From Leguminivora glycinivorella (lineage: Eukaryota; Arthropoda; Insecta; Lepidoptera; Tortricidae): a stretch of DNA of 64,000 nucleotides. The number at the start of each line of letters is the position of its first letter. Position 1 is the first letter of the stretch. The notes beneath the pieces are model-generated. The model saw nothing but the letters and a program-made list of their open reading frames with translations. It was not told the DNA's origin and ran no database searches. A program made the position numbers and the translations under genes. The DNA lies in the NCBI RefSeq assembly GCF_023078275.1, contig NC_062977.1, positions 10,065,118 through 10,129,117 on the forward strand, given 5' to 3'. Positions 24,701 through 39,700 of the stretch are shown in pieces.

Positions 24701-27700
24701 GACGGCCGAGCGAAGCGAGGCCGGATAGGTCTGAGGCGGACAACCCCATTTCCCGCCGAGGTATGTATAGTGCTTTTCTCAAACATGGTATGAAATAAAT
24801 AAAGTCTACTGAAAATAGTAACTTTGTATGGCTGTATCTCCTAAACGGTGCGTCGTAGCGCAAAAATAATCGAATTTTCGTTCCCCTTTAATACCCCGTA
24901 TACGCCTATAAAAAAACAAAAAATTAAAAAAAAAACGAAACAATTTTTTTTGGTATGAAAACGCACCCAAAATCAAATATTGTCTAGGGCCCGTACCAGT
25001 TGCAGTCGGCACGTCTATAAAGCCCCTTATAGTTTTTTTTTAATTGGCTAAATACCTGAATGTTATGTCACAATTATCTGTGTTTGGAAATTAAAAAAGA
25101 AGACTTTGCCGGCCTTGGCCTGCAAGGTTTGTATGAAATTCCATTATCTATCAATCGTCCTAGCCGCACCTGCAACGTCATACTTCGCTGCCAATTATAA
25201 GGCACATAACATCAATATTTCATACCATGTTTGAGAAAAGTTTTTTTTTTCTTTATGCTACGCTCTCCGTGTGAAGCTGGCTAATATTATGATTATACAG
25301 CTAATTTTTTTTTTTCTAAGATTAATAGCATCAAGAAAAAGTTGCTTTATCGGAATACGTCGCAAAAAATCAGCAGAGAATTCGCAAGGTCAGCAAACAT
25401 GTGATCTGAGACTTTCTTTATTGGTCAAGGTGTATACTATTTTTCTGTTCGACGGAGCCGGGCACCGGTAACTTCGTTTAGGGTAGCGGCCTGAAATTTG
25501 ACGCTTTCCGGCCGGAGGACAAAAAAAGTAAAACATCGCATCCGTTAACCACACCACTCGGCGCAGTCTCACGCGTACCTAGCAATAACTCAGAGATGGA
25601 ATAGTGTACCGGCAAAACCGTTGAAAGTGAAACGCTACATAAATCACCTGGACCCTCGTCAGCGGCGGCGGTAAATAACGGCATCGCAGCTGTTGCTGTT
25701 ACCAACATTGTCAAACTAACACTCATTTTCAAACAAAAAAACAGGCCAAGAGCGTGTCGGGCCATGCTCAGTGTAGGATTCCGTAGTTTTCCGTATTTTT
25801 CTCAAGAACTACCTGAACCTATCAAGTTCAAAACAATTTTCCTAGAAAGTCTTTATAAAGTTCTACTTTTGTGATTTTTTTTCATATTTTTAAACATATG
25901 GTACAAAAGTTAGAGGGGGGGACACTTCTTTTTCCTTTAGGAGCGATTATTTCCGAAAATATTAATATTATCAAAAAACTATTTTAGTAAACCCTTATTC
26001 ATTTTTAAATACCTATCCAACAATATATCACACGTTGGGGTTGGAATGAAAAAAAAAACAATCCCCATTTTACATGTAGGGGTTGCCGACCCATTAGCAA
26101 CTATTTAAACGGCTATTTACTTTCAGCTAATTTTTTAAGTACTATCCCAATGTGAATATCCTAAGATCCGTGCGGAAAGAGAGCAGTCATTTAAGAGCGC
26201 TATGACAAAAAAAACCGGCCAAGTGCGAGTCGGACTCGCCCACCGAGGGTTCCGTACCTACAAAACTATTAGGTACTTTTACGTTACTCACATAAGTCTA
26301 AAGACTGGGCTAGGCTAGAAGTATAGGTTCTCTAATGAGCATAATTGTGTTTAGCGCCACCTCTCGACGAATTCGCGAACTAATTAGCACAGCTTGCGTG
26401 AGGTCTTTTATAATGCTAACCAAATTCAACATTTTTTATTTTATTTTAAAGTAGGTGTTTTATGTAAAATTTCGTAGCTATAAATTTTAACACCTTTATT
26501 CATAAACGTACACTAAAGTTATCCAGCCGATAAAGTTCGTTTATCCCTTTCTATCACACCAATACGTCGGAAAGGGACAACCGAACTTTATCGGCTTGAT
26601 AACTTAGTGTACGTTTATGAATAACGGGGTGAGTATTACCGTACTGTAAAAATGTAATGTATAGTTGTATACGGATTAATGAATTTAATATAGATAGGTA
26701 ATTATTGATATGTGGCAAAACGAAGGAAATTGTTTACACCTTCGCAATAAGTATCTAATGATATTTTTTTAATTTACCATGTTACTTCACGTACCTACTT
26801 AGGTACTTATTTTAAAAACTCTGAAAATGTCTATTGAGTTTCTGTCGCAGACCACCATGTGGCTTCTGCATATTCTGCGCTGTGATAGAGTTGCCATAGT
26901 AGGTATGTATACCTATCTTATACTTTTAAACGAGCAATTCTTGTATATTTATTTATTTATTTATATATATATTTATTTACACTGACGATCTCGGAAACCG
27001 CTCTAACGATTTCGCAGAAATTTGTGGGGGTTTCTGGGGGTGAAAAATCGGTCTAACTTATCCTTAGGTCCCGGAAAACGCGAATTTTCGAGTTTTCATG
27101 CGTTTTTCTTCGCGCGCCATCTCGTGTGCAGTAGTTGTACTGTTAAGACAGAATTCTTTCGGTCGATGTAAGTACTATTTATTGCAAACACTAGATGGCG
27201 ACACAGGTCAAGGCTAAAACGAATAGAAAATACACTATTTTTGAGTTTTTGTGGCGAAATGCGCGCCATCGAATCCCGCCATGTGGTTCGAATCCCGGTA
27301 AGGGCATTTATTTGTGTGATGAGCACAGATATTTGTTCCTGAGTCATGGATGTTTTCTATGTATATAAGTATTTATATATTATATATATCGTTGTCTGAG
27401 TACCTGCAACACAAGCCTTCTTGAGCTTACCGTGGGACTCAGTCAATCTGTGTAAGAATGTCCTATAATATTTATTTATTTATTTATTTATTTATTTATC
27501 TCGTGTGGAGTAGTTGTGTTGTTAAGGCTGAGAATTCTTTCGCTCGATGTAGGTACTATTCATTTTTGAACTAGATGGCGACACATGTCAAGGATACGAA
27601 ACAGAACCGAGCGAAGCTCGGTTGCCCAGATTATTGTATAATAGGCAATAAGAGGCAAAAAACATATTGTGCTAAAATATTTAAAATACCTACAGTCATT

Positions 27701-30700
27701 TCCGAAACGTGTGAATTCATGTCAATACTTTCTTTTATCAGTATTACACGGAGTAGGTAAAACGTTTCGTGGCAGCGGCAGCGCACACTGCAGAGAGCGC
27801 ACGTGGACACCGGCGCGGCGCCACAGAATATATAATAGCACAAGTAAAGAAGGCGCACTGCTTTGATGTTTCCGAAATGCCGCCTTTTTAAATACCTACA
27901 ACATTCTTACAAAGAAACGAGCCGCACGTGCGCGGCGTCCGGTGATAGGGTTACCAATGGATCCAAACGAATTAATACTCACATTAAATGTTATATTATT
28001 ATATTCAAGTCTTGAGTACTTTCTAGGTATATACGCTGTATTTATATATTTTTGTTCGAGGTTCCAACATCACAAGCCTTATTGAACTTTTCCGTGGGAC
28101 TTAATCAGTAGTAGATCTTTATAAGAATATCTTTTGGTATTTATTTTATTCAATATGTCTATTTAATTAAGTATTATTAGCCATTCCACCCGCGGACATC
28201 GCTTAAAAAACCTCGCGACGTAAAGTAACAATAGAAAGTGCGAACGTGCATTCCGTGAGAATGTGCGCCACCCCTGAGTAGGCCGCGAAATCGCGGCCAC
28301 AGCTCGCGGCCGCCAGGATATACTTGTAGCGCGGCGATAGGATAGCGGAGTGAGCCGCCCCTGGCGGCGCCAGCGGACGCGTCTGTGTGCGTGAGCTAGG
28401 TATGCATACAACTACAACTGCTGTAGGCACCGCCCCCCCCTCAGCGCGTCCTCTGCGGCGCGGCGATAATCACCTAGCCCTAAGGCCCTGGCCCCGTAGC
28501 CGAATGGCATTTCTCCGACGCCAAACGAAAGCGATACGCCGCTGGCTCTGTCGCGCCAATACGCAAGCGCGATAGAGATAGATATCTACTAGCGCTTCGT
28601 TTCGTGAGCGTTTCGTGAGCGATTGTGCCATTCGGCTAGCCACCCTGGTTTCTCTGGCCCGTCACACGCGCCCGGCGGCGTTTGGAATGTTTGGATGTGA
28701 GCCGCATGTGCCGCTGTGCCACACGCTGTCGGTCGCGGGTGCGTGGGTTTTCTGACCCTTGGTCACCCGTCGTCGGCGACGGAACTCAGAAGCTCTGGTA
28801 GACTGATTTTTGAACTGTTGTGTTGTGCTCTGATCAAAATGAATGTAAAAATACTTACATTGTAATTCTTAGAGGAAGAAGATTATACGCGACTTAATCC
28901 GTTTCCATATAAATATTGATATTACCCAAAAAAAGAGACAGTCAAACGATATTTTTGTATGAAACCGGCAAAAAGAAAGTAAATTTTTTAACTTGGTACT
29001 CAAACACTTTCATTGTAGTAAAGAAAAATTTACATCATATATTCGATTAAGTATATCGAAAACAGTTCACAGAAGTACAATTCATCCATTGAATTACTAT
29101 GTACTAACATACTAGAAATTACACCCCAAACAAAGTCTGTGCTCCGGCCGGCAGCGCGCGGCGCATGCGTGGGGAGGTACCGTGTCATAGAGTAAGACTT
29201 GACCAATGACCACCTAGACGCGACACTCTTAGTGTAGACCTTTTTTATACTTTTTGTAAAATACTAACCCCTTATTCATAAACGCACACTAAAGTTATCA
29301 AGCCGATAAAGTTCGTTTGTCCCTTTTCGGCGTATTGGTGTGATAGAAAGGGACAAACGAACTTTATCGGCTTGATAACTTTAGTGAACGTTTATGAATA
29401 AGGGGGTAAGTAGTTTAATTTTAGCACTATCATACATTGTGCTATGTTTAAGTTCTACTAAGTGAAACAAAAATACATTATTGATTTTTTTCATATACCT
29501 ACTTTAATTGCCCTTGAAGAAAATCATAGGTTATTATTGTATGAAAATATCGATTACAACTCGTGTTAGAACTGTGTGTGTGTATAAGTATAACGTGAAA
29601 TAAATTTAACATTTCTCTTTTATATATTACAAACAGAATATAATCACAATTACTATACTTCATTACCTACATGTCAAGTCTGTGCGATTATGATGCGATT
29701 AATCTATGATTTCGTTCAACAAAATGGCAGCGATAGCTTCGCGTTTGAGGAGCGCGTCCCTTCATTGAAATAATTACTTAAATAAAGATCGATTAACATA
29801 GCGTGTATACTAACCGATGAAATGTGACACGTCAGTTTTATTCGATTTTCTCGTATGGCTTAAACAGCATCTTGTTGCGCAGGAAGGCATTTTTACATTT
29901 TATTTGTGTGCAGGCAGAAACATAAGTCCAATGGACTTATGTTTGTAGCGCAAACGTTTTGCTCGCAGTGTCCTCTCTAGTATTACCTCAATGAGTTCAT
30001 CATTATCTTTAGTGAAGTCAGTCATTTTCCATATCAAGACGCCACCCGCCGTCCGTTGCTACTGTACAAAACGAATACAGACCGTCGCGTGCGGCGTGTG
30101 ACCTTCGCCTGTCGAACCACCCGCCACCGGCGACGTTTCAAAGAAACCACCCTCAAACATTTTCGAACAAAACATTCGAACGTCGTCAGTCGCGGACCCG
30201 CGTAAAAAACCACAACACGTTCTATGAACATTGGTCAAGTGCGAGTCGGTTTTCGACTTTTCCATACAAAGAACTCATGAGCGCCTGAACGACTGTGATG
30301 GCAAAGTTAACTTTTCGCACTTTCAAGACTTTACGTATATATCTCGGAAACGATAAGAGATAGAGCAAAATGGACTTCAGATTTGGGCTGTCGTTGCCAC
30401 AAATTCTATGTTTTCGTCAACAGAGACCTTTTTTGGACCGATTTGAACAAAATTTTGCTCAGTCCACTTACAAACGGTCTTAAGCGCCTCCTTTTTAGTA
30501 GGAACTTAAGTCATTTTGGCAAATGAAAAAAAAATTGAACAATTTCTAAAAAGAAAAAGACAGAAACGAATTTCTTTCTACCTGTCCATCACGCTTACAA
30601 AATTTTAAGACGTTTAGTAACTGCTTGCAGCGTCAGTGAGTGAAAATCTTAATTTGAGTTTTTTCTCGTAAGTCCGACTTACGCTTGACTGTAGATTTCT

Positions 30701-33700
30701 AATAGGTTTTCCTGTAATCTACAGGTAGAGGGCTATCTCGTGTATTTTTTTGAAAATTTTACGCTAAGTAGTTTCGGAGATAAGGGGGGGGGAATGGTCA
30801 TTTTTTGTCTATTTTCTTAAATTACTTCTAAAGTACCAAAATTAAAAATAAAAAAAAAATATATTTCAAATGCTCATAAAATGCTCTTTCATTTGATATA
30901 TAACACAATATAGTTTTAATAACTTTGATTTTTAATTTTCAAGTTTACCCCCCAAAAGTGACCCCTATGATTAAATTTCATTTAATTAAATTACATGTCT
31001 GTCTTTGGGCCACAGGTTTACATATGTGTACCAAATTTCAAGTAAATCGGTCCAGTAGTTTCGGAGAAATCGGCTGTAACAGAGGGACAGACAGACACAC
31101 GAGTGATCCTATAAGGGTTCCGTTTTTCCTCTTTGAGGTACGGAACCCTAAAAAGGCGATATATTGTAAAATGTACAATATTTATCGGCAAAATTGTACA
31201 CTTTACTCATACTAAAAGACAGTAAAAGTACTTGTTTCAGTTAGAAAATCTAATTAACTGTCGGTTCATTAAAAAACATATGGAAGAAAAAGCTTTTTCA
31301 ATTAGTAATGATTTTTTTTCTGATGCTCGTTTAGGAAAAACCGCACGAAGCACAGATTTCGGAGCTCTTATTATGTACAATTTGATAAGCTCACTCTCAT
31401 AAATGCGGTAAATTTAAATTCCTAATATCTTGTACTTTAGGCCCATTAAACAATATTTATCATTTAATCCTTTGAAATTGAGAAATTGAAAGTAAAACGA
31501 ACTCAATTTTGTCTTGAAAATACATCGAAACAAGTGATCATTTCTCCGAAAATCTACATGTTATCGAAGTTATTTTAGTATATAAATAATCTGCACAATG
31601 TGCTTAAATTGCTGTTATCCATTTGTCGTTATAATATTTTATCATGATTTTTTGCCAATTTTTTGAAAACTAGCCTTCCTGTCGCTATTTTACCGGCGAC
31701 GGACGCCTGCGATTTCAGTGCCGCGCCGGAGCTCGAGGAGGTGAGACGTATGTCGCTTCGCTCTCCGAGTTTTCATCGCAAACGTCGAGAATATTTATCG
31801 TTGTGTGGGTCGGACGCCTTGTTTATACACGGGCTATCCTCGCATTATGTGTGTGTGTAAACAGCGACCAACGAATTTGATCCTAGATCCGTAAATATTT
31901 GCTTTTGTAATATTTTGTTATGTTTGAATGTTAAAGTATTACAACGTTATGATGATAAATATACGAAAATTACAATACGGTCAAGATGATAAGACACATC
32001 AAGATGGTACTCGGGATCTGATGATGGAGCCAGAAGGTGGTCACCAGTACCAGTGAACCATGTAAGTAAACGACTTCGTGTTTAGGCTCGTTGGGTTCGT
32101 CTCAACAAGACCTTTGACAAGAGGTGGTACTCAGGGTCTGATGATGGAGCCAGATGGTGGTCACCAGTACCAATGAACCATATGACTAAACCACTTCGTA
32201 TTTAGGCTCAATGGGATCGTCTCAATAAGACCTTTGACAAGAGGTGGTACTCGGGATCTGATGATGGAGCCAGAAGGTGGTCACCAGTACCAGTGGACCA
32301 TGTAAGTAAACGACTTCGTGTTTAGGCTCGTTGGGTTCATCTCAACAAGACCTTTGACAAGAGGTGGTACTCATGACAGATGGTTGTCACCAGTACCAAT
32401 GAACCATATGACTAAACCACTTTGTGTTTAGCCTTATTGGGTTCATCTCAATAAGACCTTTAACAAGAGGTGGTACTCAGGGTCTGATGATGGGACCAGA
32501 TGGTGGTCACCAGTACCAATGAACCATGGAACTAAATCACTTCGTATGTAGGCTCATTGAAATCGTCTCAACAAGACCGTCGACAAGAGGTGGTACTCAG
32601 GGTCTGATGATGGAGACAGATGGTGGTTACCAGTACCAATGAACCATATGACTAAACCACATCGTCTTTAGGCTCATTGGGATCGTCTCAATAAGACCTT
32701 TGACAAGAGGTGGTACTCAGGGTCTGATGATGGAGCCAGATGGTGGTCACCAGTACCAGTGATCCATGTAACTAAACCATTTAGTAATCAGGCTCATTGG
32801 GTTCTTACTTCTTCTTAATAAGACCTTTGACAAGAGGTGGTACTGAGGGTCTGATGTTGGAGCCAGATGGTGGTCACCGGTACCAATAAACCCATGTAAC
32901 TGAACCACTTCGTTCTTTTATGTTATTCAAATATGCGAGTTGATTTTTGGTGACCACAATCTCTCTCCGTCATCAGACCCTGAGTAACACCTTGAAGTAA
33001 TTAGAATTATATTTGACTTATTTTATCATCATATTAATATATACTTTACTCTAATACTTATCATATAACAAAAGCAAACATTTGGGATGGGATCTACTTA
33101 AATATGATCACAGTTTATAATTATTACTTTAAATTTTTAAATAAATTTTAACGTAATTAATATTATTTTGCGCTATATTCTAGTCTTTTCGTACAAAATA
33201 ATGTTTATTAGAAATCAAAAGATCGAGATAGTAGATTGTGGTTGTTATCAAAATTCCATAGGAAGGATCAAGATTGTTTTGTCCATTATTGTAGTGCGAG
33301 CGAGTGATGATAAGACGTGCTAGAAAGGGTCGGCATATTGGGCTCGCGCGGCGGGTAAAATACCTAATTTCGCCCGACGCCGAAATGTTATAACGCTCTT
33401 AATTTATATGTGATCAACATTCTACGATTTTTCTATTATTACCTTATTGGAATTTCATCGTGGTTTAAAATACAATAATTGAATTCAATTAAATCACTTT
33501 TATTCGAACCAATTTGTCAATCCTACACCTCAGCGATGGCAAAAAGTACATTGAAATGTCACTTTGTATTAAATAAAACACAGGTATCTACGTAATCATA
33601 AGAAGAAAAACCTCTACCTCGTTTAATTTCAGTGGAGTGGTAAATCAATAAATTATATAACGCGATGAAGTCTCATGTATTCATATATGTACCTATACTA

Positions 33701-36700
33701 ATAGAAATAGATAAGTAATAGGTATTCGTATATGAAAGTCGTAAAGGGCTGTAATCAATGATAGTATGTTCGATAAAATCTAATGAGCAGATTAGTATTC
33801 AATAGAACTACACTGAATATTCACAAAATCATAACACAAACTCGTATAATTTACATTAAGCCTATCAGATTACGCATTCCCGTTAAGCAATTTATATTGC
33901 TCGAGGGATATCGACAAATTGTTAGTCCCAAGAAAGTATTATGTTCTGGTGAAGTATTGCCTCCTTGAGTAAAACAAGAACCTGACTCAAATCTCATGGG
34001 TATCGAATGAAAGCCGTCATTACTTTGTTAAGAGACACGGCCGATAGATATTATAATTTTCTTACTCACCCATCAATAAAATTACTAGTTTAACAATGTA
34101 ATATTCAAGTATCTATTAACCAACCAACTCATTCAAGCGTATGCATAGTTTAATAACAGATTTTGAATAAGTTTTAGTTTAGTTATGAATCTATGTAACT
34201 TTTTTAACCGCCGCCCCAAATCTCAAGGAAGGGGGTACTCAATTCGTTTGTATTTTTTTAATGTTTGTTATTCGATATCTCCCTCATTACTAGACCGATT
34301 TTGATTTTTTTTTATTTGAAGAAATGTTAGGAACTGAGGAGTGACACTGACAGTGTATTCACAATGTGATTTTTTTTGTGGTTTATACTAGTAGATTAAT
34401 TTATCTGCATTTAGGTACAATACGAGGGAAAACTGACTGAATAAGATGTTCTTAGGGAACTTTCAGTAGGTACCTAGCAGTAGCAGAGAAAGCGTTATTA
34501 TTGTTGTCCTTGTCACATGTTTTAGTGCCAGCGCGAGCTACACGCTACGAGAGCGTAGCTGATACCTTGCGAAATCCCGTATAACGAAGGTCTACAAATA
34601 GAGAGCTCGCTTTATAGGTTGATAGTAATGAATGCGTTAATTGAAATTGCTGGATCTATCAATAGTTAGTTCTTAATTGGGTATTCTTCGATTTTTTTGT
34701 CTACTATTTGACAACTATAAATAGCTTTTGATTATTTCTTTCCGTATTGCTTGCTGGGAGCCGATTTCCTCTACTTATAAAGCGGGAAAACGCTACAAGG
34801 GGCTACATGTATAATTAGTGCTACGAAAACGTTAGCAGTGAATGCGTTTCTTTCACATTCGACAACTGATTCATTGTAAGCTTACCTACTCTTTTAAAAA
34901 AAGTCTCCCGTGGATCGTAGAATTCGACTGTGTGATATGGTGGCGTGGGCTATCGGACACTGGCGATCAAATATATGAAAGAGGCTCGTTCCTAGCACAC
35001 ATTCCAAGCTGGTGTAGGCTCGCGTACCATGCTTGTATGAGTGAGATATGACAGGTCGACTGTTCGCGTTTTTGACAGGCGGTAACTGTGAGGTAACCGA
35101 GACGGGGTGGGCGGCACTTTCAGCGAGGAGCAGGAGTGGCCATACATTACGATAGTACTTTTTATTATTCTGTGCTATGGGCTAGCAATCCGCCAGTACA
35201 ATATCACAATTTCGTTTTCATTTCTTTCAACCCCTTAATTACCTAAAGTTTTACTGAAACTTGGTAGGTATAGGTAATTATCGCCCTATTAGCCTTATCT
35301 CCCATCTTTATAAAATATTTATAAAAATAATTGTAAATCGCATTTCGGGTCAAGTGGATCTGCACCAACCACCTGAACAAGCGGGATTCCGCCCCGGCTT
35401 ATCTACCACCGACCATCTGCACACGTTAAACCAAATTATCGAAAAATTCTATAGCATAACTATTCTAAAGCATTCGACAGTATATCACACCATGCCATCT
35501 TCACAGCTCTGCGTCACCAAGAAATAGCACCTAACTACATCCAACTCCTAAGCATTACTCGTATATACAAACATAGCACAGCCGCTATAAAATTACAGTC
35601 TTCTGGCCAGTCCTTCGAAGTACAAAGAGGAGTAAAACAAGGAGATCCGCTGTCGCCTAAACTTTTCACCAGCACATTAGAACATGTCTTCCGGAAACTT
35701 GCGCCGCGTTGGGAAGACAAGGGGCTGGTTGTCGGCGAGAAAAGGTTGACCAATCTTCGTTTCGCTGACGACATAGTCCTGTTTTCCTCAACGGCATCCG
35801 AGCTACATCAAATGCTAGAAGACCTCAGCAACGCAAGCTTCGAGGTTGGACTGAAGATGAATATGTCAAAGACCAAAGTCATGTCTAACAGCACAGAACG
35901 TAAGATTGAGGTAAACGGAGAACGCATTGCATATGTCCATGAATACCTTTATTTGGGCCAAATAGTCTCTTTCCAGGCGCGACAAGAAAAAGAGGTTCAC
36001 AGACGGACCGAGAACGCCTGGAAGAGCTATTGGTCAATGAAACACCTCATGAAGGAGACCTACCTCTGTCACTTAAACGTAGGCTCATGGACATGTGCAT
36101 ACTTCCAGTCCTCACTTACGGTGCACAGACTTGGTCTTTGACGGAAGCTCAGAAGTCCAAACTCGGGGTTTGCCAGAGAGCTATGGAGCGCAGCATATTA
36201 GGTGTGAAACTAAGGGATCGAATCCGAAACACCACGCTGCGCTCAAAAACTCGGATAATTGATGTAGCTCGAAAAGCGGCCAAGTTAAAGTGGGACTGGG
36301 CTGGACATGTCTGCCGTATGCCGAATGACTTGTGGGCCAAGATAGCCACGGAATGGGAGCCCCATGAGTCGAACAGAGGATCCGGCAGACCTCGCCGGCG
36401 ATGGCGGGATAACTTGGACTCCTTTTTGACAGACTGGCCAGTTTTAGCTCAAGATCGAGAAGAATGGAGAAAGAAGGGGGAGGCCTTTGCCCAGCAGTGG
36501 GACACAATAGGCTCATAATAATTACTGAAACTTGAGCAGCAGCATGTGCTCTGACTACCCCTGTTGGGAATAGTGGTGACTTTTTGTATGTAATGTATTT
36601 TCTAAAATGATTGTTTTATTTTGTCCTTGGCTGGGTATGGTCCTTGGCTGGGTAGGTAAGACCTAGGTACTAAAATAAACGCCACGCTTTAGCACAGTAA

Positions 36701-39700
36701 TCGCGTCATCTCATTCGAACAGTGTTATCTTTATCGCGACCAATTTGTGCTACACCAATAAACGTTATCGGAGCTCAACGTGCAGCTATTCTAGGATGCT
36801 GCCATATTATTGCAATTGCTTACCGAAGGACGAATAAATCTCAGGCAAAACAATGCTATACCGCGAACCGCTACGCTTTGACTTGATTTGCTTTTTTAAC
36901 CGACGCCCCAAATCTCAAGCAAGGTGGTTCTCAATTCGTCTGTATGTTTTTTTTTAAATGTTTGTTTCGCGATATCTCCGTCGTTACTGGACTGATTTTG
37001 AAATTACTATTTTTTGATTGAATGTATATGCATACAGATTGGTCCCATTTTTATCAGAACCCAGTTCTGCTGATGGGATCCTGGAGAAATCGAGGGAACT
37101 CCTCAAATCTGAAAGGCATACATTTGGTGATTTTTGTGTTTCTATAAGAATAGCATGCATTTACGTACGGAACAGTGACATTTGGTGCAGTGGAACTGCT
37201 GATGATGGTCAGAACGGAACTCCTCAAATCTGAACGGCACACTTATAGTGACTTTGGTATTTTTATAAGAACAGCATGCACTTACGTCCAGAACAGTGAC
37301 ATTTGGTACAGTGGAACTGCTGATGAAGATCAGAACGGAACTCCTTAAATCTGAACGACACACTTATAGTGACTTTCGTATTTTTATAGGAACAGCATGC
37401 ATATAAGTTCAGAACAGTCACATTTATTTCTTAGGAGATTTGTTCTCTTTGTTATGCTTACATTTTTAGTTTTCAAAATTTGTCAAGCTCGATTTCTTAT
37501 AATCGGATATCGGATTCATGAGGAATTGAGGAAATTCTTCAAACCTTAACGTATACGTATATTCATTTGGGTCTCCATCAAATAATCAAAGATTTACATT
37601 AAAAGCAGTTTTCAAAAATACCTACACATTTCAACATAATCCAACATTCGGAAGCGGCGGTTTTTTTTCTTAAAAATTATGTATGTCATGAAATTTTGTA
37701 ACCAGATTGTGTGATCAATTTTTTTCCTGTTTGATGTTCAAATTGCGGTGACCATTCTGCAACTCTAATTACCCCTTTCTTATTGTAAAAGACAAATATA
37801 CTCGTACCTACTGGTGTTCGTGGTAGGTCACCTAAAGGGCAGGGCACGGATTATAATTTAATATTATCTAACTTTAACCTGCCAAAAGTCATCATCCTCC
37901 TTGCGTTATCCCTGCATTTGCCACGGCTCATGGGAGCCTAGGGATCCGCTTTTGACAACTAATCCCAAGATTTAGCGTAGCCACTAGTTTTACGAAAGCG
38001 TCTGTCATCTGACCTTCCAACCCAAAGGGTAACTAGGCCTTATTGGGATTAGTCCGGTTTCCTCATGATGTGTTCCTTCACCGAAAAGCAACTGGCAAAT
38101 ATCTAGTGACATTTCGCACATAAGTTTTGAAAATTATTGGTACGAGCCGGGGTTCGAACCCGAAGTCCGACTTGAAAGTCGCACGCTCTTCCCACTAGGC
38201 CACCAGTGCCTCTCTAACGTGCCAAAAGTATCATACTAAGTAAATTACTATGTGTAAAAGTGCTTACAAAAAATACTATATGACTGATTTATTCCTTTAA
38301 GCTTTTTATACATAATTAAAATCGTAAGGGTACGTTTAAGGACAGCGTTGTCCTCATTGTCTCGGAGAAGACAAGAGGTTAGAATTAAAACTTGATTAAA
38401 TACTCGATTAATTCCCATTATATTGAAAACTGCTACAATTGCAAAACATACACATCATTTTATTATTTTTTTACAGTTCCGTTTCGCAATGAAAATCCAC
38501 GCGATAGCGGTCGCCTGTGCGCCTCGCTGGCGCGACGGCAGCGCGCCTCTTCCGACGTTCAGGCATTATCTCTATTACCTGTTTGCACCGACGCTTATTT
38601 ACCGGGATCAATACCTAAGGTAAGGATTGTTTCGAAGAACTGGGAAATGGCCCATTAACGGTAATGAACTATCTACTGAGCTACAGGACTTTCAAATATT
38701 ACTTAGTTCTTAGGCCACAAAAAAACTAGCTTGATTTTCTTGGACGCTGCGCTACCAGCGTATCTTTGAAAGGCTAGAAAAGTGACTAATATGACCTATA
38801 GATTTCCGCGTCTTTTCAAAATTTATTGTAATGCCCTTCACGAGGAACAAACATTCGTATTTTATTTTGGTTGATTTGTACACTTTGTCAAAACTAAAAA
38901 CCTCAAATAATTTGGGCGGGTTGTTTTATGACAAAATTACCATGGTGATTTCCGTCTCCATCATCAGATTAGCTCTGTGTCATCATCTTATTACATTGTT
39001 ATCCTACAAAATTTTATCTCAGTCGGAAGTAGGGAAATGGGTCAATTTTAACTTCCAAGAGTTCTGAGATGTGGCTAGGCTCGAATGAAAAGCAACAAAC
39101 ACGGCAATTTAAGTAAAAGCTTGTCATAATGAGATGCTTTGAAACTTTACTGCCAGCGGCTGTCTTATCGGTTTGGCAGCAAGCAACCATAATAATCGCG
39201 ATATAACGAAAACATCAAGGGACCCCCAACAATGAAATACCTGACAATAAAGTGCGTGTCTTCAGTACACATTTTACCGTGAATTACTTGTATTTTTTGT
39301 AGTCGTCCGAGCACTTTATGTAGGTAATTGTAATGAAAAGCTTTGCTATAACATTAAACAAGGATTCCACGTTTAACGAGATTGAAAGTGCTGCTAATGG
39401 ATTAGCATAAAACAGCAAATTGAAGTTTCAATTTGTGTTTATTTCATGTTTATGACAGGATTTAAGCTGCTTTGCATTGTTTAGTTCCACGTAAATTATT
39501 TAATTAATTGTAAGTGAATACTCTATAGGATTACATAGGAACGAGTAATTAACACATCAAACGCATAATTTGTGTAAATGAAACCCAGGAGTTAGTTAGC
39601 GAAAAAAATTAGCTAATGCAATGATATATGTAGAAAACTTTAATTGTTTTTTGCCTTTTTAAAATTAATATTTTTGAATCTGATATTTAACCTGTACTGC

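Noticed and set aside
25478..25765. 95-codon - strand ORF with a hydrophobic start
   Set aside because: Runs into the CCGGCCAAG repeat and lacks any family resemblance; no support for a gene.
30034..30265. Overlapping GC-rich - strand ORFs
   Set aside because: Two frames open at once with no recognisable motif or splice context; composition effect is more likely.
31996..32997. CRISPR-like array
   Set aside because: Units are contiguous 120-bp tandem repeats without unique spacers, in an insect genome.
36181..36516. 111-codon - strand ORF
   Set aside because: Antisense shadow of the RTE C-terminal frame.
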